A stretch of 64,000 bases of DNA from Campylobacter concisus (GTDB lineage Bacteria; Campylobacterota; Campylobacteria; Campylobacterales; Campylobacteraceae), in the NCBI RefSeq assembly GCF_002913045.1, contig NZ_PPAF01000035.1:496001-560000 (forward strand), given 5' to 3'. Both the position numbers and the translations under genes were made by a program. Below are positions 27,926 through 40,924 of the stretch, one piece after another (the first letter of the stretch is position 1; the number at the start of each line of letters is the position of its first letter). The notes under the pieces were generated by a model. It was not told where the DNA came from. It searched no databases and worked only from the letters and a program-made list of their open reading frames with translations.

Positions 27926-29233
27926 ATGAACAATACTTCAATCATAATCTTAGCTGCTGGTCTTGGCACCAGAATGAAATCAACCCGCCCAAAAGTATTA
28001 TTTGAACTTTGTGGTGAGCCGATGATAATTCACATCTTAAAACAAGCCTATGCGATCACAAATGACGTTAGTGTCGTGCTTCACTACGAAAAAGAGTTAA
28101 TTAGTCAAAAAATAAAAGAAATTTTCCCTCAAACTAAAATTTTTGAGCAAGATTTAGAAAATTTCCCAGGAACTGCTGGAGCTATAAAAGGCGTTAGCCT
28201 AAGTGGCGAAAAGGTGCTTGTTACTTGCGGCGATATGCCACTTGTTAGATCAACTGACCTCATGCGCCTAGCAAATGCCGAAGCAGATGTAGTTATGAGC
28301 TCATTTGAAGCAGCAAATCCTTTCGGCTACGGTAGAGTTATCATAAAAAACGGCAAAGTTGAAGCCATCGTCGAGCAAAAAGATGCGAGCGAAGCACAAC
28401 TTGCCATAAAAAGCGTAAATGCTGGCTGCTACTGCTTTAAACGCGAGGCGCTAGAGCAAATTTTACCGCTCATAAGCAACCAAAACGCGCAAAAAGAGTA
28501 CTACCTAACTGACGCCATAAAAATAGCAAATGAAAAGGGTTTAAAGTGCGTTGCAGTGAGTGTTAGCGAGCAAAATTTCATGGGGATAAATGATAAATTT
28601 CAGCTTAGTATCGCTGAAAAAATAATGCAAGATGAGATCAAGCAAAATTTGATGAAGGCTGGCGTTTTGATGCGCATGCCTGAGAGCATTTTCATAGACA
28701 GTAGGGCTAAATTTGAAGGCGAGTGCGTGCTCGAAGAAAACGTAAGTATCCTTGGCGAGTGCGTCATCACAGAGAGTGTCATCAAAAGCTCATCAGTGAT
28801 CGAAAGTAGTGTCATCAAAAACTCAGACATCGGCCCACTAGCCCATATAAGGCCAAATTCTGAAATTTCTGACACACACATAGGAAATTTCGTCGAGGTT
28901 AAAAAAGGCATCTTAAACGGCGTAAAAGCTGGACATTTGAGCTATCTTGGCGACTGCGAAATAGAAAGTGGCACAAATATCGGCTGCGGCACGATCACAT
29001 GCAACTACGATGGCAAAGCAAAATACAAGACAAAGATCGGCAAAAACGTCTTTGTAGGCTCAGATACGCAGCTAGTAGCTCCTGTAAATATCGCTGATAA
29101 CGTCATCATCGCAGCAGGAAGTACCATCACAAAAGACGTTGAGAGCGGAGCACTAGCCATTAGCAGAGTTCGTCAAGAGAACAAAAGCGGTTTTTTTGAG
29201 AAATTCTTTGGCAAAGACGATGTTAAAAAATAA
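27926..29233 (+). CDS. glmU: GlmU, bifunctional GlcNAc-1-P uridylyltransferase / GlcN-1-P acetyltransferase
   Basis: It makes UDP-GlcNAc for peptidoglycan and lipid A. From the ATG at 27926 (preferred over an upstream in-frame start that would overlap the promoter) the product is 435 residues. The N-terminal pyrophosphorylase domain has IILAAGLGTRMKST (about 6-19) and VTCGDMPLV (about 98). The C-terminal left-handed beta-helix acetyltransferase has IGPLAHIRPNSEI, FVEVKKGIL, NIGCGTITCNYDGK and FVGSDTQLVAPV. It overlaps coaBC by 14 bp. Confidence 0.97.
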   Translation: MNNTSIIILAAGLGTRMKSTRPKVLFELCGEPMIIHILKQAYAITNDVSVVLHYEKELISQKIKEIFPQTKIFEQDLENFPGTAGAIKGVSLSGEKVLVTCGDMPLVRSTDLMRLANAEADVVMSSFEAANPFGYGRVIIKNGKVEAIVEQKDASEAQLAIKSVNAGCYCFKREALEQILPLISNQNAQKEYYLTDAIKIANEKGLKCVAVSVSEQNFMGINDKFQLSIAEKIMQDEIKQNLMKAGVLMRMPESIFIDSRAKFEGECVLEENVSILGECVITESVIKSSSVIESSVIKNSDIGPLAHIRPNSEISDTHIGNFVEVKKGILNGVKAGHLSYLGDCEIESGTNIGCGTITCNYDGKAKYKTKIGKNVFVGSDTQLVAPVNIADNVIIAAGSTITKDVESGALAISRVRQENKSGFFEKFFGKDDVKK

Positions 29234-30392
29234 GAAAATTTTACTAGCAGTTTGCGGTAGCATCGCCTTTTATAAAGCTTACGAGATTTTATCTCTGCTT
29301 AAAAAGCAAGGCGCTGATGTCTATGTGGCTTTAAGTGAAGGCGCGCTTGAATTTTGCAGCGTAAGCGGCTTTGAAGCGCTAAGCGAGCATAAAATTTTAA
29401 GCTCTCAAACACAAAACTGGCAAGATGGCGTAAATCACATATCCTACTCTAAAATGGATCTAGTCCTAATAGCGCCAGCCTCGGTAAATACGATAAATAA
29501 GCTAACAGCTGGCATCTGTGACAATGTCTTTATGCAAACGCTAATCACCGCCTCACACGTGCCTTTAGTTGTAGCTCCGGCTGCAAATAACAATATGATC
29601 GAGCATTACGCGACGCAAAATTCGCTTGAAATTTTAAAGAAAAACGGCGCTTTAGTAGTCGAGCCAGTTCTTAAAACTCTAGCTTGCGGCGACGTTGGCA
29701 AGGGCGGTCTTGCAAGCCCTGAAGTGATAGTAGAAGCTGCCATTAAAAGGCTTAGCAAGCCCATTTTTGCAGGCAAAAAAGTGGTGATCGCTGGTGGCGC
29801 GACAGCCGAAAAGATAGATGATGTTAGAGCCATTACAAATTTCTCAAGCGGCAAGATGGCAAGAGCCTTGGCTAGAGCCTTTTACTACGCAGGTGCGGAG
29901 GTAAAACTACTTGCTAGTTTTGAAACCGCAAACGAGCCGTTTCTTTGCTTTAAATTTGGTTCAAGTAGAGAGCTTTTAGAGCTTTGCAAAAGCGAGTGCG
30001 AGAGTGCGAATTTGCTTGTAATGTGTGCTGCAGTAAGCGATTTTGTGCCGACAAAAATTGATGGCAAGATAAAAAAAGAGGACGTTGGCGAAATTTTAAG
30101 CTTAAGCCTAAAGAGAAATGTCGATATTTTGCAAAGCCTAAAAGAGCTTAAATGTAAAAAGATCGGCTTTAAGCTTGAAATCTCAAGTGAGAGCGCACAC
30201 AAAAATGCTAGAGCAATGCTAGAGCGAAAAGAACTTGACGCAGTTTGCCTAAATATCTTGGGTGAGAAAAATGGCTTTGCAAGCGAGCAAAATGAGGTAA
30301 ATTTCATCACGAAAAATAGTGAAACTTTGCTGCCGCTTGCCGCAAAAGACGAGATCGCAAGACATATCGTGGAGCTAGCGGCAAATTTATGA
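29220..30392 (+). CDS. coaBC: CoaBC, phosphopantothenoylcysteine synthetase/decarboxylase
   Basis: Two steps of coenzyme A synthesis in one 390-residue protein. The N-terminal flavin decarboxylase (CoaC) has VCGSIAFYKAYE, the catalytic His in NHISYSKMDL (about 78), APASVNTINKLTAGICDN and the substrate-clamp Cys region TLACGDVGKGGLA. The C-terminal synthetase (CoaB) has VIAGGATAEKIDDVR and FSSGKMARALA. The ATG at 29220 overlaps glmU. It overlaps the following hypothetical gene by 4 bp. Confidence 0.96.
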   Translation: MLKNKKILLAVCGSIAFYKAYEILSLLKKQGADVYVALSEGALEFCSVSGFEALSEHKILSSQTQNWQDGVNHISYSKMDLVLIAPASVNTINKLTAGICDNVFMQTLITASHVPLVVAPAANNNMIEHYATQNSLEILKKNGALVVEPVLKTLACGDVGKGGLASPEVIVEAAIKRLSKPIFAGKKVVIAGGATAEKIDDVRAITNFSSGKMARALARAFYYAGAEVKLLASFETANEPFLCFKFGSSRELLELCKSECESANLLVMCAAVSDFVPTKIDGKIKKEDVGEILSLSLKRNVDILQSLKELKCKKIGFKLEISSESAHKNARAMLERKELDAVCLNILGEKNGFASEQNEVNFITKNSETLLPLAAKDEIARHIVELAANL

Positions 30393-31075
30393 TAGAGAAA
30401 ATTTCTCGCATTCAAAAAATAGCAAAAAATGCAAATTCACCGTTAGTAGCTATAAATTCGTCGCTTCCGCTTAGTATCTTAGTAAGCCAAAAGATCGGTT
30501 TTAACAGATACATTTTAAATTTTGCAAATAGAAATTTAAACACAAAAAGCGCAAAAGAGCTAAACGTAGGCTCGAGATACTGGGGCGAGGTGCAAAGCCA
30601 GGGCGAAAATATCGTCATAAAAAATTTATACGAAAAGCCAAGAATTTTAGACGAAGATGTCTTGGCTGATGGGCTAAATCTTATCGAAAATTTGATAGAA
30701 AATGAGAATTTATCATGGTTTTATGAATATTTATTTAAAAGCTTAAGCGAAACTAAGACAAAAGACAAAATGAAAGTGCTAGCAAAAATGCTCTTTGCTC
30801 TGCAAGAAAATGTCGTGCACATACCATTTATTTATAATGGCATAAACGGCGTTTTTCAGCTAAAAAAAGAGGAGAATGATATGAAAATTTTTTTAATATT
30901 TTCAAATTTTGCTCCACTTATTTTTAAATTTAAAGATGAAGCTTTGTGCGAGATCGCGACTCCATTTAATAATGTAGCTAGCTTGCTAAAAAAAGAATTT
31001 AGCGCCAACATAACAGTGCAAAATGTGAGTGCTCTTTGGAGCAAAAAAGAACAAATTATTGATATAAAAGGTTAA
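30389..31075 (+). CDS. conserved hypothetical protein between coaBC and uppS
   Basis: The 228-residue soluble protein has no recognised motif, signal peptide or membrane helix. The N-terminus (MIEKISRIQKIAKNANSPLV) is basic. A compact domain with GSRYWGEVQSQGENIVIKNL (about 62-81) looks beta-rich, somewhat like the C-terminal fold of flagellar hook-length or chain-length control proteins, but I cannot confirm this. The ATGA overlap with coaBC and the 3-bp gap to uppS show it belongs to the operon. As I recall, C. jejuni has an uncharacterised gene in the same position (between dfp and uppS). Confidence 0.7.
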   Translation: MIEKISRIQKIAKNANSPLVAINSSLPLSILVSQKIGFNRYILNFANRNLNTKSAKELNVGSRYWGEVQSQGENIVIKNLYEKPRILDEDVLADGLNLIENLIENENLSWFYEYLFKSLSETKTKDKMKVLAKMLFALQENVVHIPFIYNGINGVFQLKKEENDMKIFLIFSNFAPLIFKFKDEALCEIATPFNNVASLLKKEFSANITVQNVSALWSKKEQIIDIKG

Positions 31076-31078
31076 AGA

Positions 31079-31750
31079 TTGAATGAATTAAACCACCTTG
31101 CTATTATCATGGATGGAAATGGACGCTGGGCTAAAAAACGTGGATTTTTGCGGACAAATGGGCACGAAGCTGGAGCAAATGTAGTAAGCGATATGTGCGA
31201 ATTTTGTATCGATAATGGAGTGAAAATTTTAAGTCTTTACGCATTTAGTACTGAAAACTGGAAAAGACCGCAAAAAGAGGTCGAATTTTTGATGAATTTG
31301 CTTAAGAAATTTCTCATTTTAAAGCGTGCTGACTTTATAAAAAATGGGATCAAATTTAATACGATTGGTGATATTTCGCCATTTAGCGATGAGCTAAAAA
31401 ACGAGATAGAAATCACCAAAAACGCTACAAGAGAGAATAAAAATTTATTATTAAATTTAGCGATAAACTACGGCTCAAAAGACGAGATCATTAGAGCTGC
31501 AAGAAAGCTAACTTTAGAAGGTGTAAATATAAACGAAGCAAGCCTAAATGCAGCACTTGATGAGAGTGAGCCGGTGGATCTTCTCATTAGGACTGGTGGC
31601 GAGAGCAGGCTCTCAAATTTTATGCTTTGGCAAGCAAGCTACGCGGAGCTATTTTTTACGCCCACACTTTGGCCTGACTTTAGAAAGGATGAGCTTGCAA
31701 ATATCGTTAGTAAATTTAAAAACATAGAGCGAAGATTTGGTGGAGTTTAG
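31079..31750 (+). CDS. uppS: UppS, undecaprenyl diphosphate synthase
   Basis: Cis-prenyltransferase that makes the C55 lipid carrier for cell-wall and surface-glycan synthesis. The 223 residues begin at a TTG (31079) and contain AIIMDGNGRWAKKRG (catalytic Asp 12), SLYAFSTENWKRP (about 57-69) and RTGGESRLSNFMLWQ (about 165). It lacks the usual Asp in the DLLIRTGGE block only in spacing, so it should be active. It overlaps nothing but is separated from the prepilin peptidase by only 7 bp. Confidence 0.96.
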   Translation: MNELNHLAIIMDGNGRWAKKRGFLRTNGHEAGANVVSDMCEFCIDNGVKILSLYAFSTENWKRPQKEVEFLMNLLKKFLILKRADFIKNGIKFNTIGDISPFSDELKNEIEITKNATRENKNLLLNLAINYGSKDEIIRAARKLTLEGVNINEASLNAALDESEPVDLLIRTGGESRLSNFMLWQASYAELFFTPTLWPDFRKDELANIVSKFKNIERRFGGV

Positions 31751-31757
31751 CGAAATA

Positions 31758-32546
31758 ATGGATAATTTAGTCATTTTTTTTGCCGCTTTTGCTTTTGTTT
31801 TGGGTATTTGTGTGGGCTCATTTTCAAATGTGCTGATATATCGCTTGCCACGAAATGAGAGCATAAATTTTCCAGCTTCTCATTGTCCAAACTGCGATCA
31901 TAAGCTAAATTTTTACCACAATGTTCCAATTTTTTCGTGGCTATTTTTAGGCGGCAAATGTGCCTTTTGCAAGCAAAAAATAAGCCTCATATATCCAGTG
32001 ATCGAACTAATTTCTGGGATACTTTTTTTGATCTGTTTTTTTAAAGAGTGTGGCGAAATTTTAAGTGTAGAAACCTTGCTTTATGCGCTATTTTTAGGGC
32101 TTTGTTTTATAATGCTACTAGCTCTTAGCATCATAGATATAAGATATAAAGCTGTACCAGATCCTCTTCTTTTTGCGGCGCTATTTTTCGCATTTATCTA
32201 TGCTCTGATGCTTTTTATAGTTAAAGGAAATTTTGCCCAAATTTTAAATTTATTCCTTTTTGCATTTATCTTTTGGGTGCTTAGATTTGTCGTAAGTTTT
32301 GCCATAAAAAAAGAAGCGATGGGTAGTGCAGATATCTTTATAGCAGCGATCATCGGAGCTACCTTGCCAGCCAAACTGGCTCTAGTGGCGATCTATCTTG
32401 CAGCACTTTTTACACTTCCAGTCTATGCGGTCGTTCGCAAAAAGAGCTACGAGCTAGCCTTTGTACCGTTTTTAAGTCTTGGCTTACTTATTACATACGC
32501 TTTTAAAGAGCAAATTTTAGAAATTTTAAGGTTTATTTATGAGTAG
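31758..32546 (+). CDS. prepilin peptidase (type IV leader peptidase, PilD/GspO family)
   Basis: Inner-membrane aspartic protease that cleaves prepilin and pseudopilin leaders. The product from the ATG at 31758 is 262 residues. It has the N-terminal membrane helix, GSFSNVLIYRLP, and a zinc-type CPNC...CAFC cysteine set (about residues 46-79). The catalytic Asp pair is in SIIDIRYKAVPD and GSADIFIAAIIGA. A TTG-initiated form starting at 31737 overlaps uppS and is less likely. Substrates are probably the two pseudopilins at 9694 and 40925. It overlaps the next gene by 8 bp. Confidence 0.93.
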   Translation: MDNLVIFFAAFAFVLGICVGSFSNVLIYRLPRNESINFPASHCPNCDHKLNFYHNVPIFSWLFLGGKCAFCKQKISLIYPVIELISGILFLICFFKECGEILSVETLLYALFLGLCFIMLLALSIIDIRYKAVPDPLLFAALFFAFIYALMLFIVKGNFAQILNLFLFAFIFWVLRFVVSFAIKKEAMGSADIFIAAIIGATLPAKLALVAIYLAALFTLPVYAVVRKKSYELAFVPFLSLGLLITYAFKEQILEILRFIYE

Positions 32547-33567
32547 AGTGAATAGATATCTTTTGTTTAACTTCCTAGGGACTTTTGCGTCGCTATTTAG
32601 TACGCTTTTTTTGATCATGTCGATCGTATTCTTCATCCAGATCGCACGCATCACTTCTTACATTGAAATCAGTTTTGGTGAGCTTTTTAAACTCTACTCA
32701 TTTATGCTTCCACGTGTACTACTTTTTGTCGTGCCTATCGCATTTTTTGTATCACTTGCCATGACTCTTTTTAGATTATCAAAAGAGAATGAAAGTATCG
32801 TTATTTTTACGCTTGGTGGCTCGCCAAATAAGATTGCTAAATTTTTCTTAATATTTTCAGCATTTTTAAGCACTGCTCTACTTGTAATTGCTACCATAAT
32901 GATACCAATAGCCGCACAGCTAAATGCAAATTTTATTGATTATAAAAAGACTGTTGCAAAGCTAAATTTAAAGCCAACTCAGTTTGGACAAAAATTCTCT
33001 GACTGGATGGTCTATGTGGGCAGTGAAATGCAAGATAATAATGGCACTACTTATAAAGATATCGTGATGTTTAATCCTTACATTAAAGACTCCCAACGCT
33101 TAATCACTGCTAAAAATGCAAAGATCACTAATACAAATCAAAGCATTGAACTCTCTTTATTAGATGGAAAAATGTATGACATAAAAGATGAAATTTATCA
33201 TCAAAGCAACTTCAAATCTATGAAGATAAGGACTGCCCAAAGTGAAGAGATAAGTGATATAGGAAGTATAAAAGAGTACTGGACGGAGGCAAATAGTAGT
33301 GAAAAAAGAAGAAAAGACCTTAGCACATATGTGCTTGTTGCGCTATTTCCACTTGCCAGTACACTTTTTGCCATAAGCTTTGGCATCGTTACTTATAGAT
33401 ATGAAAAGGGTATGGTTTATGTTGGTACGTTTGGCGTTTTATTTGGGTATTTTACGCTCATAATGCTCTTTTCGTCAAAGCCAGCTTTTGCGATTCCGCT
33501 AATATTTTTCGTCTTTTTATTGGTAGGAATTTTGCTTTTTAAAGCCAAGATCATGCGAAGATACTAA
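32539..33567 (+). CDS. LptF/LptG-family permease (YjgP/YjgQ)
   Basis: The 342-residue protein has six membrane helices in two groups of three with a periplasmic jellyroll between them (about 125-255, including LDGKMYDIKDEIYHQSNFKS). The N-terminus SRVNRYLLFNFLGTF and LPRVLLFVVPIAFFVSLAMTL are typical. LptFG with LptB extract LPS/LOS from the inner membrane for transport outward. Only one such gene is visible here, and I cannot tell LptF from LptG with certainty; the position favours LptF. One-base overlap with truA. Confidence 0.85.
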   Translation: MSRVNRYLLFNFLGTFASLFSTLFLIMSIVFFIQIARITSYIEISFGELFKLYSFMLPRVLLFVVPIAFFVSLAMTLFRLSKENESIVIFTLGGSPNKIAKFFLIFSAFLSTALLVIATIMIPIAAQLNANFIDYKKTVAKLNLKPTQFGQKFSDWMVYVGSEMQDNNGTTYKDIVMFNPYIKDSQRLITAKNAKITNTNQSIELSLLDGKMYDIKDEIYHQSNFKSMKIRTAQSEEISDIGSIKEYWTEANSSEKRRKDLSTYVLVALFPLASTLFAISFGIVTYRYEKGMVYVGTFGVLFGYFTLIMLFSSKPAFAIPLIFFVFLLVGILLFKAKIMRRY

Positions 33568-34298
33568 TGAAAATCCAACTAATTTATAGCTACGATGGCT
33601 CCAAATTTCAAGGCTCGCAAACTCAGCCGCATGAAAATGGTGTAGAAGATGAGCTTTCGCGTGCTCTAGCTCACGTCGGAATATTTGAAAAAATAGTCTC
33701 TAGCTCACGTACAGACAAAAATGTCCATGCGATCAATCAAAGCTCAAGCGTAATTTGTGGCGATCATTTTAAAAATTTAGAGCACTTAAAAGAGCTAATC
33801 AACCGCCATGCCCACCCAAATATTCATATAAAACGTATAAATTTAGTTGATGAAAATTTTCAAGCAAGATTTGACGCCGTAGCAAGGTCTTATAGATACA
33901 TTATAGATCATGGAGAATTTGATGTTTTTGACTCAAACTATAAAGTCTTTTTGCCAAAATTCGATATCAAAAAAGCAAATGAAATTTTATCTAATTTTGT
34001 TGGCAAGCATGATTTTAGCTCCTATATGAAAACAGGAAGTGACACAAAAAGCCCAGTACGAGAAATTTTTAAGGCATTTTGTTATGAATACAAAAACCAA
34101 ACTATCATCGTTTTTAAAGCGAATGGCTTTTTACGCGCTCAAGTACGGCTTATGGTTGCAAATCTACTTAAGGCCTTGAGTATAAAAAATGGTGGTGAGC
34201 TCATCAATGCTTCGCTTAATGGACACCTTGCCTTAACTCGTATCCCAGCTCCAGCTGAAGGGCTTTATCTAAATAGAGTTTTTTATAAATTTAATTAG
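33567..34298 (+). CDS. truA: TruA, tRNA pseudouridine(38-40) synthase
   Basis: It isomerises uridines 38-40 of the tRNA anticodon arm. The 243 residues have the catalytic Asp in SSRTDKNVHAINQSS (about 47-61; the common form is RTDxGVHA, so Asn replaces Gly). YRYIIDHG (about 109) and FLRAQVRLMVANLL (about 190) match the family. Last gene of the run that starts with glmU. Confidence 0.95.
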   Translation: MKIQLIYSYDGSKFQGSQTQPHENGVEDELSRALAHVGIFEKIVSSSRTDKNVHAINQSSSVICGDHFKNLEHLKELINRHAHPNIHIKRINLVDENFQARFDAVARSYRYIIDHGEFDVFDSNYKVFLPKFDIKKANEILSNFVGKHDFSSYMKTGSDTKSPVREIFKAFCYEYKNQTIIVFKANGFLRAQVRLMVANLLKALSIKNGGELINASLNGHLALTRIPAPAEGLYLNRVFYKFN

Positions 34299-34639
34299 AT
34301 ATTTAGAATATTCAATAGTAAGCTTACTTAAAATATTAAATAGAAAATCTTATAAGTTAAGATTCTTAGCTAGTTTACACACTCTCCTACTTTCTTAACC
34401 ACCCCCCCTCCTAAAAGCACAAGAAGCTTTAGAAGATAGTTTAAGAAGTATTACTTTACAAGATCTATTAGATGAACTTATTAATTTGTAAACTTAAAAA
34501 GTAAGCAGATTAAGTTATAAGATTTAAAAAGTAGGCTGATATATAAAAAATCAATCTATTTTATTTATTAGGAGCACCATGTGCTCCTAACTATTTTTAT
34601 ATACTTTATGTAAGAATTTTTATAAATTTCTAGCTTTTG
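34299..34639. other. gap between truA and the ComEA-like gene
   Basis: About 340 bp of AT-rich sequence with no complete gene. It contains a C7 run (34402-34408) and, immediately downstream in frame, a 30-codon open stretch that may be a gene remnant. Nothing else is recognisable. Confidence 0.55.
34399..34491 (+). pseudogene. possible C-terminal gene remnant next to a C7 run
   Basis: After a stop at 34396-34398 the frame reads PPPLLKAQEALEDSLRSITL and continues LQDLLDELINL to a TAA at 34489-34491. The acidic, helical ending has the look of a real protein C-terminus, but there is no start or ribosome site and I do not recognise the family. It is a fragment at best. Confidence 0.25.
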
Positions 34640-35086
34640 TTACTCTTTGCTTTTCTCTTTTTTAGCTTTACTCTTTTTCTCTGCTTTATCTTTTAGCTTT
34701 TCTTTCTTATCTTTTATCTCTTTTATACTATCATCTTTAGCACTATCTTTTTTCTCTTTTACTTTATCACTCTTTTTACTTGCTTTTTCTTTTATCTCAT
34801 CTTTTTTAGATTTTATTTTTGATTTTGTGTTATCTATCTTTGTAGTGCCTGATACTGATATATCTGATTTTAAATTTTCAAATGTCTTATCACCTATACC
34901 ATTTACATTTTTTATGTCTTCTATTGAGTTAAATTTATTCGCTTTTCTATACTCTATTATTGCATCTGCCTTTGAAGATCCTATACCATCTAAACTCATT
35001 AACTCTTCTTTTGTGGCGGTGTTTAAATTTATGGCTGCTAGTAATGTAGAAGCTGCTGCTAATAGTGAGAATATAATCTTTTTCAT
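34640..35086 (-). CDS. ComEA-like helix-hairpin-helix protein with Lys-rich tail
   Basis: The 148-residue secreted protein has a signal peptide (MKKIIFSLLAAASTLLAA) and a ComEA-type HhH pair: INLNTATKEELMSLDGIGSS (about 19-38) and IKNVNGIGDKTFENLK (about 58-73). An unusual, almost purely Lys/Glu/Asp/Ser tail follows from about residue 85 to the end. ComEA binds incoming DNA in the periplasm; the cationic tail may add DNA affinity. The start at 35084-35086 was chosen because a longer frame from 35155 destroys the signal peptide. Partners in this window are ComEC and the pseudopilins. Confidence 0.82.
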   Translation of the reverse strand: MKKIIFSLLAAASTLLAAINLNTATKEELMSLDGIGSSKADAIIEYRKANKFNSIEDIKNVNGIGDKTFENLKSDISVSGTTKIDNTKSKIKSKKDEIKEKASKKSDKVKEKKDSAKDDSIKEIKDKKEKLKDKAEKKSKAKKEKSKE

Positions 35087-35311
35087 TTTTGTCCTTTTTG
35101 GGTAAATTTGGGTTTGGAGTCTATCATATTTGGTGTTTTTAGTCAATACTCGCATAAAAGAGCATAAGCTAAAAGATATTTATAAACATAGAGATAAAAA
35201 GTCTGATTATTTAAAAAATAAATAAATGTAAGATTTGATATTTTGTTATAAATTAAGAAATAATATTTTAAAAGATAATTGTTTAGACAAAGAAGATTAA
35301 AAATTAACAAA

Positions 35312-35430
35312 GCCCGCAACGACCTACTTTTCCAACATCCCAGTAAGGGAGAGTATCATCAGCCAGGACGAGCTTAGCTTCTTGGTTCGAGATGGAGCAA
35401 GGCGTTTCCTCGTCTGTATAGTCACGGGCA
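35312..35430 (-). rRNA. rrf: 5S ribosomal RNA
   Basis: On the minus strand it starts TGCCCGTGACTATACAGACG and ends with GTCGTTGCGGGC. The first and last bases pair (GCCCG/CGGGC), the loop segment CCATCTCGAACC is typical, and length is about 119 nt. It is the last gene of the rRNA operon. Confidence 0.93.
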
Positions 35431-35538
35431 GTGTTAAATAAAAGATATATTAGATAAATCTCTTATTTAACACTACTTGATAAAGTTAAAAGTCATAAAC
35501 AAAGTTTTGCAAAAACATATCTTATTAAGTTTTTATCC

Positions 35539-35556
35539 TTAACAAGGAAGTGATGC
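35539..35556. repeat. 3' arm of the 23S precursor processing stalk (partner arm 38492-38509)
   Basis: TTAACAAGGAAGTGATGC is perfectly complementary (18 bp) to 38492-38509 just outside the other end of 23S. The arms flank the mature 23S and would form the long stem cut by RNase III. Confidence 0.8.
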
Positions 35557-35563
35557 TTATAAA

Positions 35564-38467
<2,904 letters not shown>

Positions 38468-38491
38468 TTCTATATTAGATTATTCTAATTC

Positions 38492-38509
38492 GCATCACTT
38501 CCTTGTTAA
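38492..38509. repeat. 5' arm of the 23S precursor processing stalk
   Basis: GCATCACTTCCTTGTTAA, the inverted partner of 35539-35556. It sits about 25 bp upstream of the mature 23S 5' end. Confidence 0.8.
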
Positions 38510-38792
38510 AGATAACTTTATGTTACTAAATTTAAATCCCAGCTCTCAAGACGGAAAGCATTGACTACTATTTAGATAAGTTTTAAATCCTAAATAGATT
38601 GTGATGTCAAACTTTTGCATTAAATGCAAAGAGAATAGAAATTTAAATCTTTAACAAGTCCTGTAAAATTGTTTTTAAAACTTGCTTGTGACTATTAACA
38701 ATATTAATTAAAAGAACATTTAGACAAAAGTCTAATTAGAAAGTTTAATTTTTAAGCTCTCTAATTAGACTTAATATAGTTAAACTATTTTA

Positions 38793-38868
38793 TGGTGGAG
38801 AATAGCGGGATCGAACCGCTGACCTCCTGCGTGCAAAGCAGGCGCTCTCCCAGCTGAGCTAATTCCCC
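38793..38868 (-). tRNA. tRNA-Ala (TGC)
   Basis: The 76-nt cloverleaf on the minus strand starts GGGGAATTAGCTCAGCTGG, has anticodon TGC in CTTTGCA, T-loop GGTTCGATCC, and an encoded CCA end. It lies in the 16S-23S spacer, the usual place. Confidence 0.97.
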
Positions 38869-38880
38869 AATTAAATTCTC

Positions 38881-38957
38881 TGGTGGGCCTAACAAGACTT
38901 GAACTTGTGACCTCACCCTTATCAGGGGTGCACTCTAACCAGCTGAGCTATAGGCCC
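38881..38957 (-). tRNA. tRNA-Ile (GAT)
   Basis: The 77-nt cloverleaf on the minus strand starts GGGCCTATAGCTCAGCTGG. The acceptor pairs GGGCCTA/TAGGCCC, the anticodon is GAT in CTGATAA, and CCA is encoded. It is 12 bp from tRNA-Ala in the rRNA spacer. Confidence 0.97.
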
Positions 38958-39051
38958 CTATAGGTCTATCAATCTTTCAAAACTAAACAAGGATGATTGA
39001 GAATATCTTTCTTATAGATATCTTGTGAGAGAATATCTATATGTACTCTAG

Positions 39052-40562
<1,511 letters not shown>

Positions 40563-40924
40563 AATTACCTAGCAAAATTTATTTGATAGGATTTTATTAT
40601 GAAGTTTTTAATCAAAAAAACTTTTAGTTTTATTTATTAGTTTGTCTAATCTATTATAATTATAAAATAATAGACTGGCTCAATCGATCACTTGTTTAGA
40701 TTTCAAAGATTGACTAATAGTTTAACAATTGTAAGTTAAAAGAACAACGATAAAAAGAAAAGGCTTTATTAACCAATGAAGTTAAAGGTGGTTTCTCGTT
40801 TCGTGAGCTGGAATTATATACGAGTAATACTTAAAGATAGTTGAAATATTTAGGGAATTTTAGAAAAATTTGTTTGTTACTTTAAAATTTTAAAATATGT
40901 ATTTTTATTATTAGGTTTAAGGGT
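40563..40924 (-). other. rRNA operon leader and promoter region
   Basis: About 360 bp of AT-rich sequence with no gene. On the minus strand a TATAAT (40813-40818) sits about 250 bp upstream of 16S, and a second TATAAT-like element lies nearer 40655-40670. The A/T-tracts upstream could act as UP-like elements. The remainder is the rRNA leader. Confidence 0.6.
40813..40818 (-). promoter_or_regulatory. candidate -10 box of the rRNA operon
   Basis: TATAAT in the context CGTATATAATTCC on the minus strand. No -35 match is present (ACTATC at 17-bp spacing). Confidence 0.5.

Noticed and set aside
40563-40924. Chromosomal origin or DnaA-box cluster near the rRNA operon
   Set aside because: No cluster of TTATCCACA-type boxes and no dnaA nearby; the sequence fits an rRNA leader.
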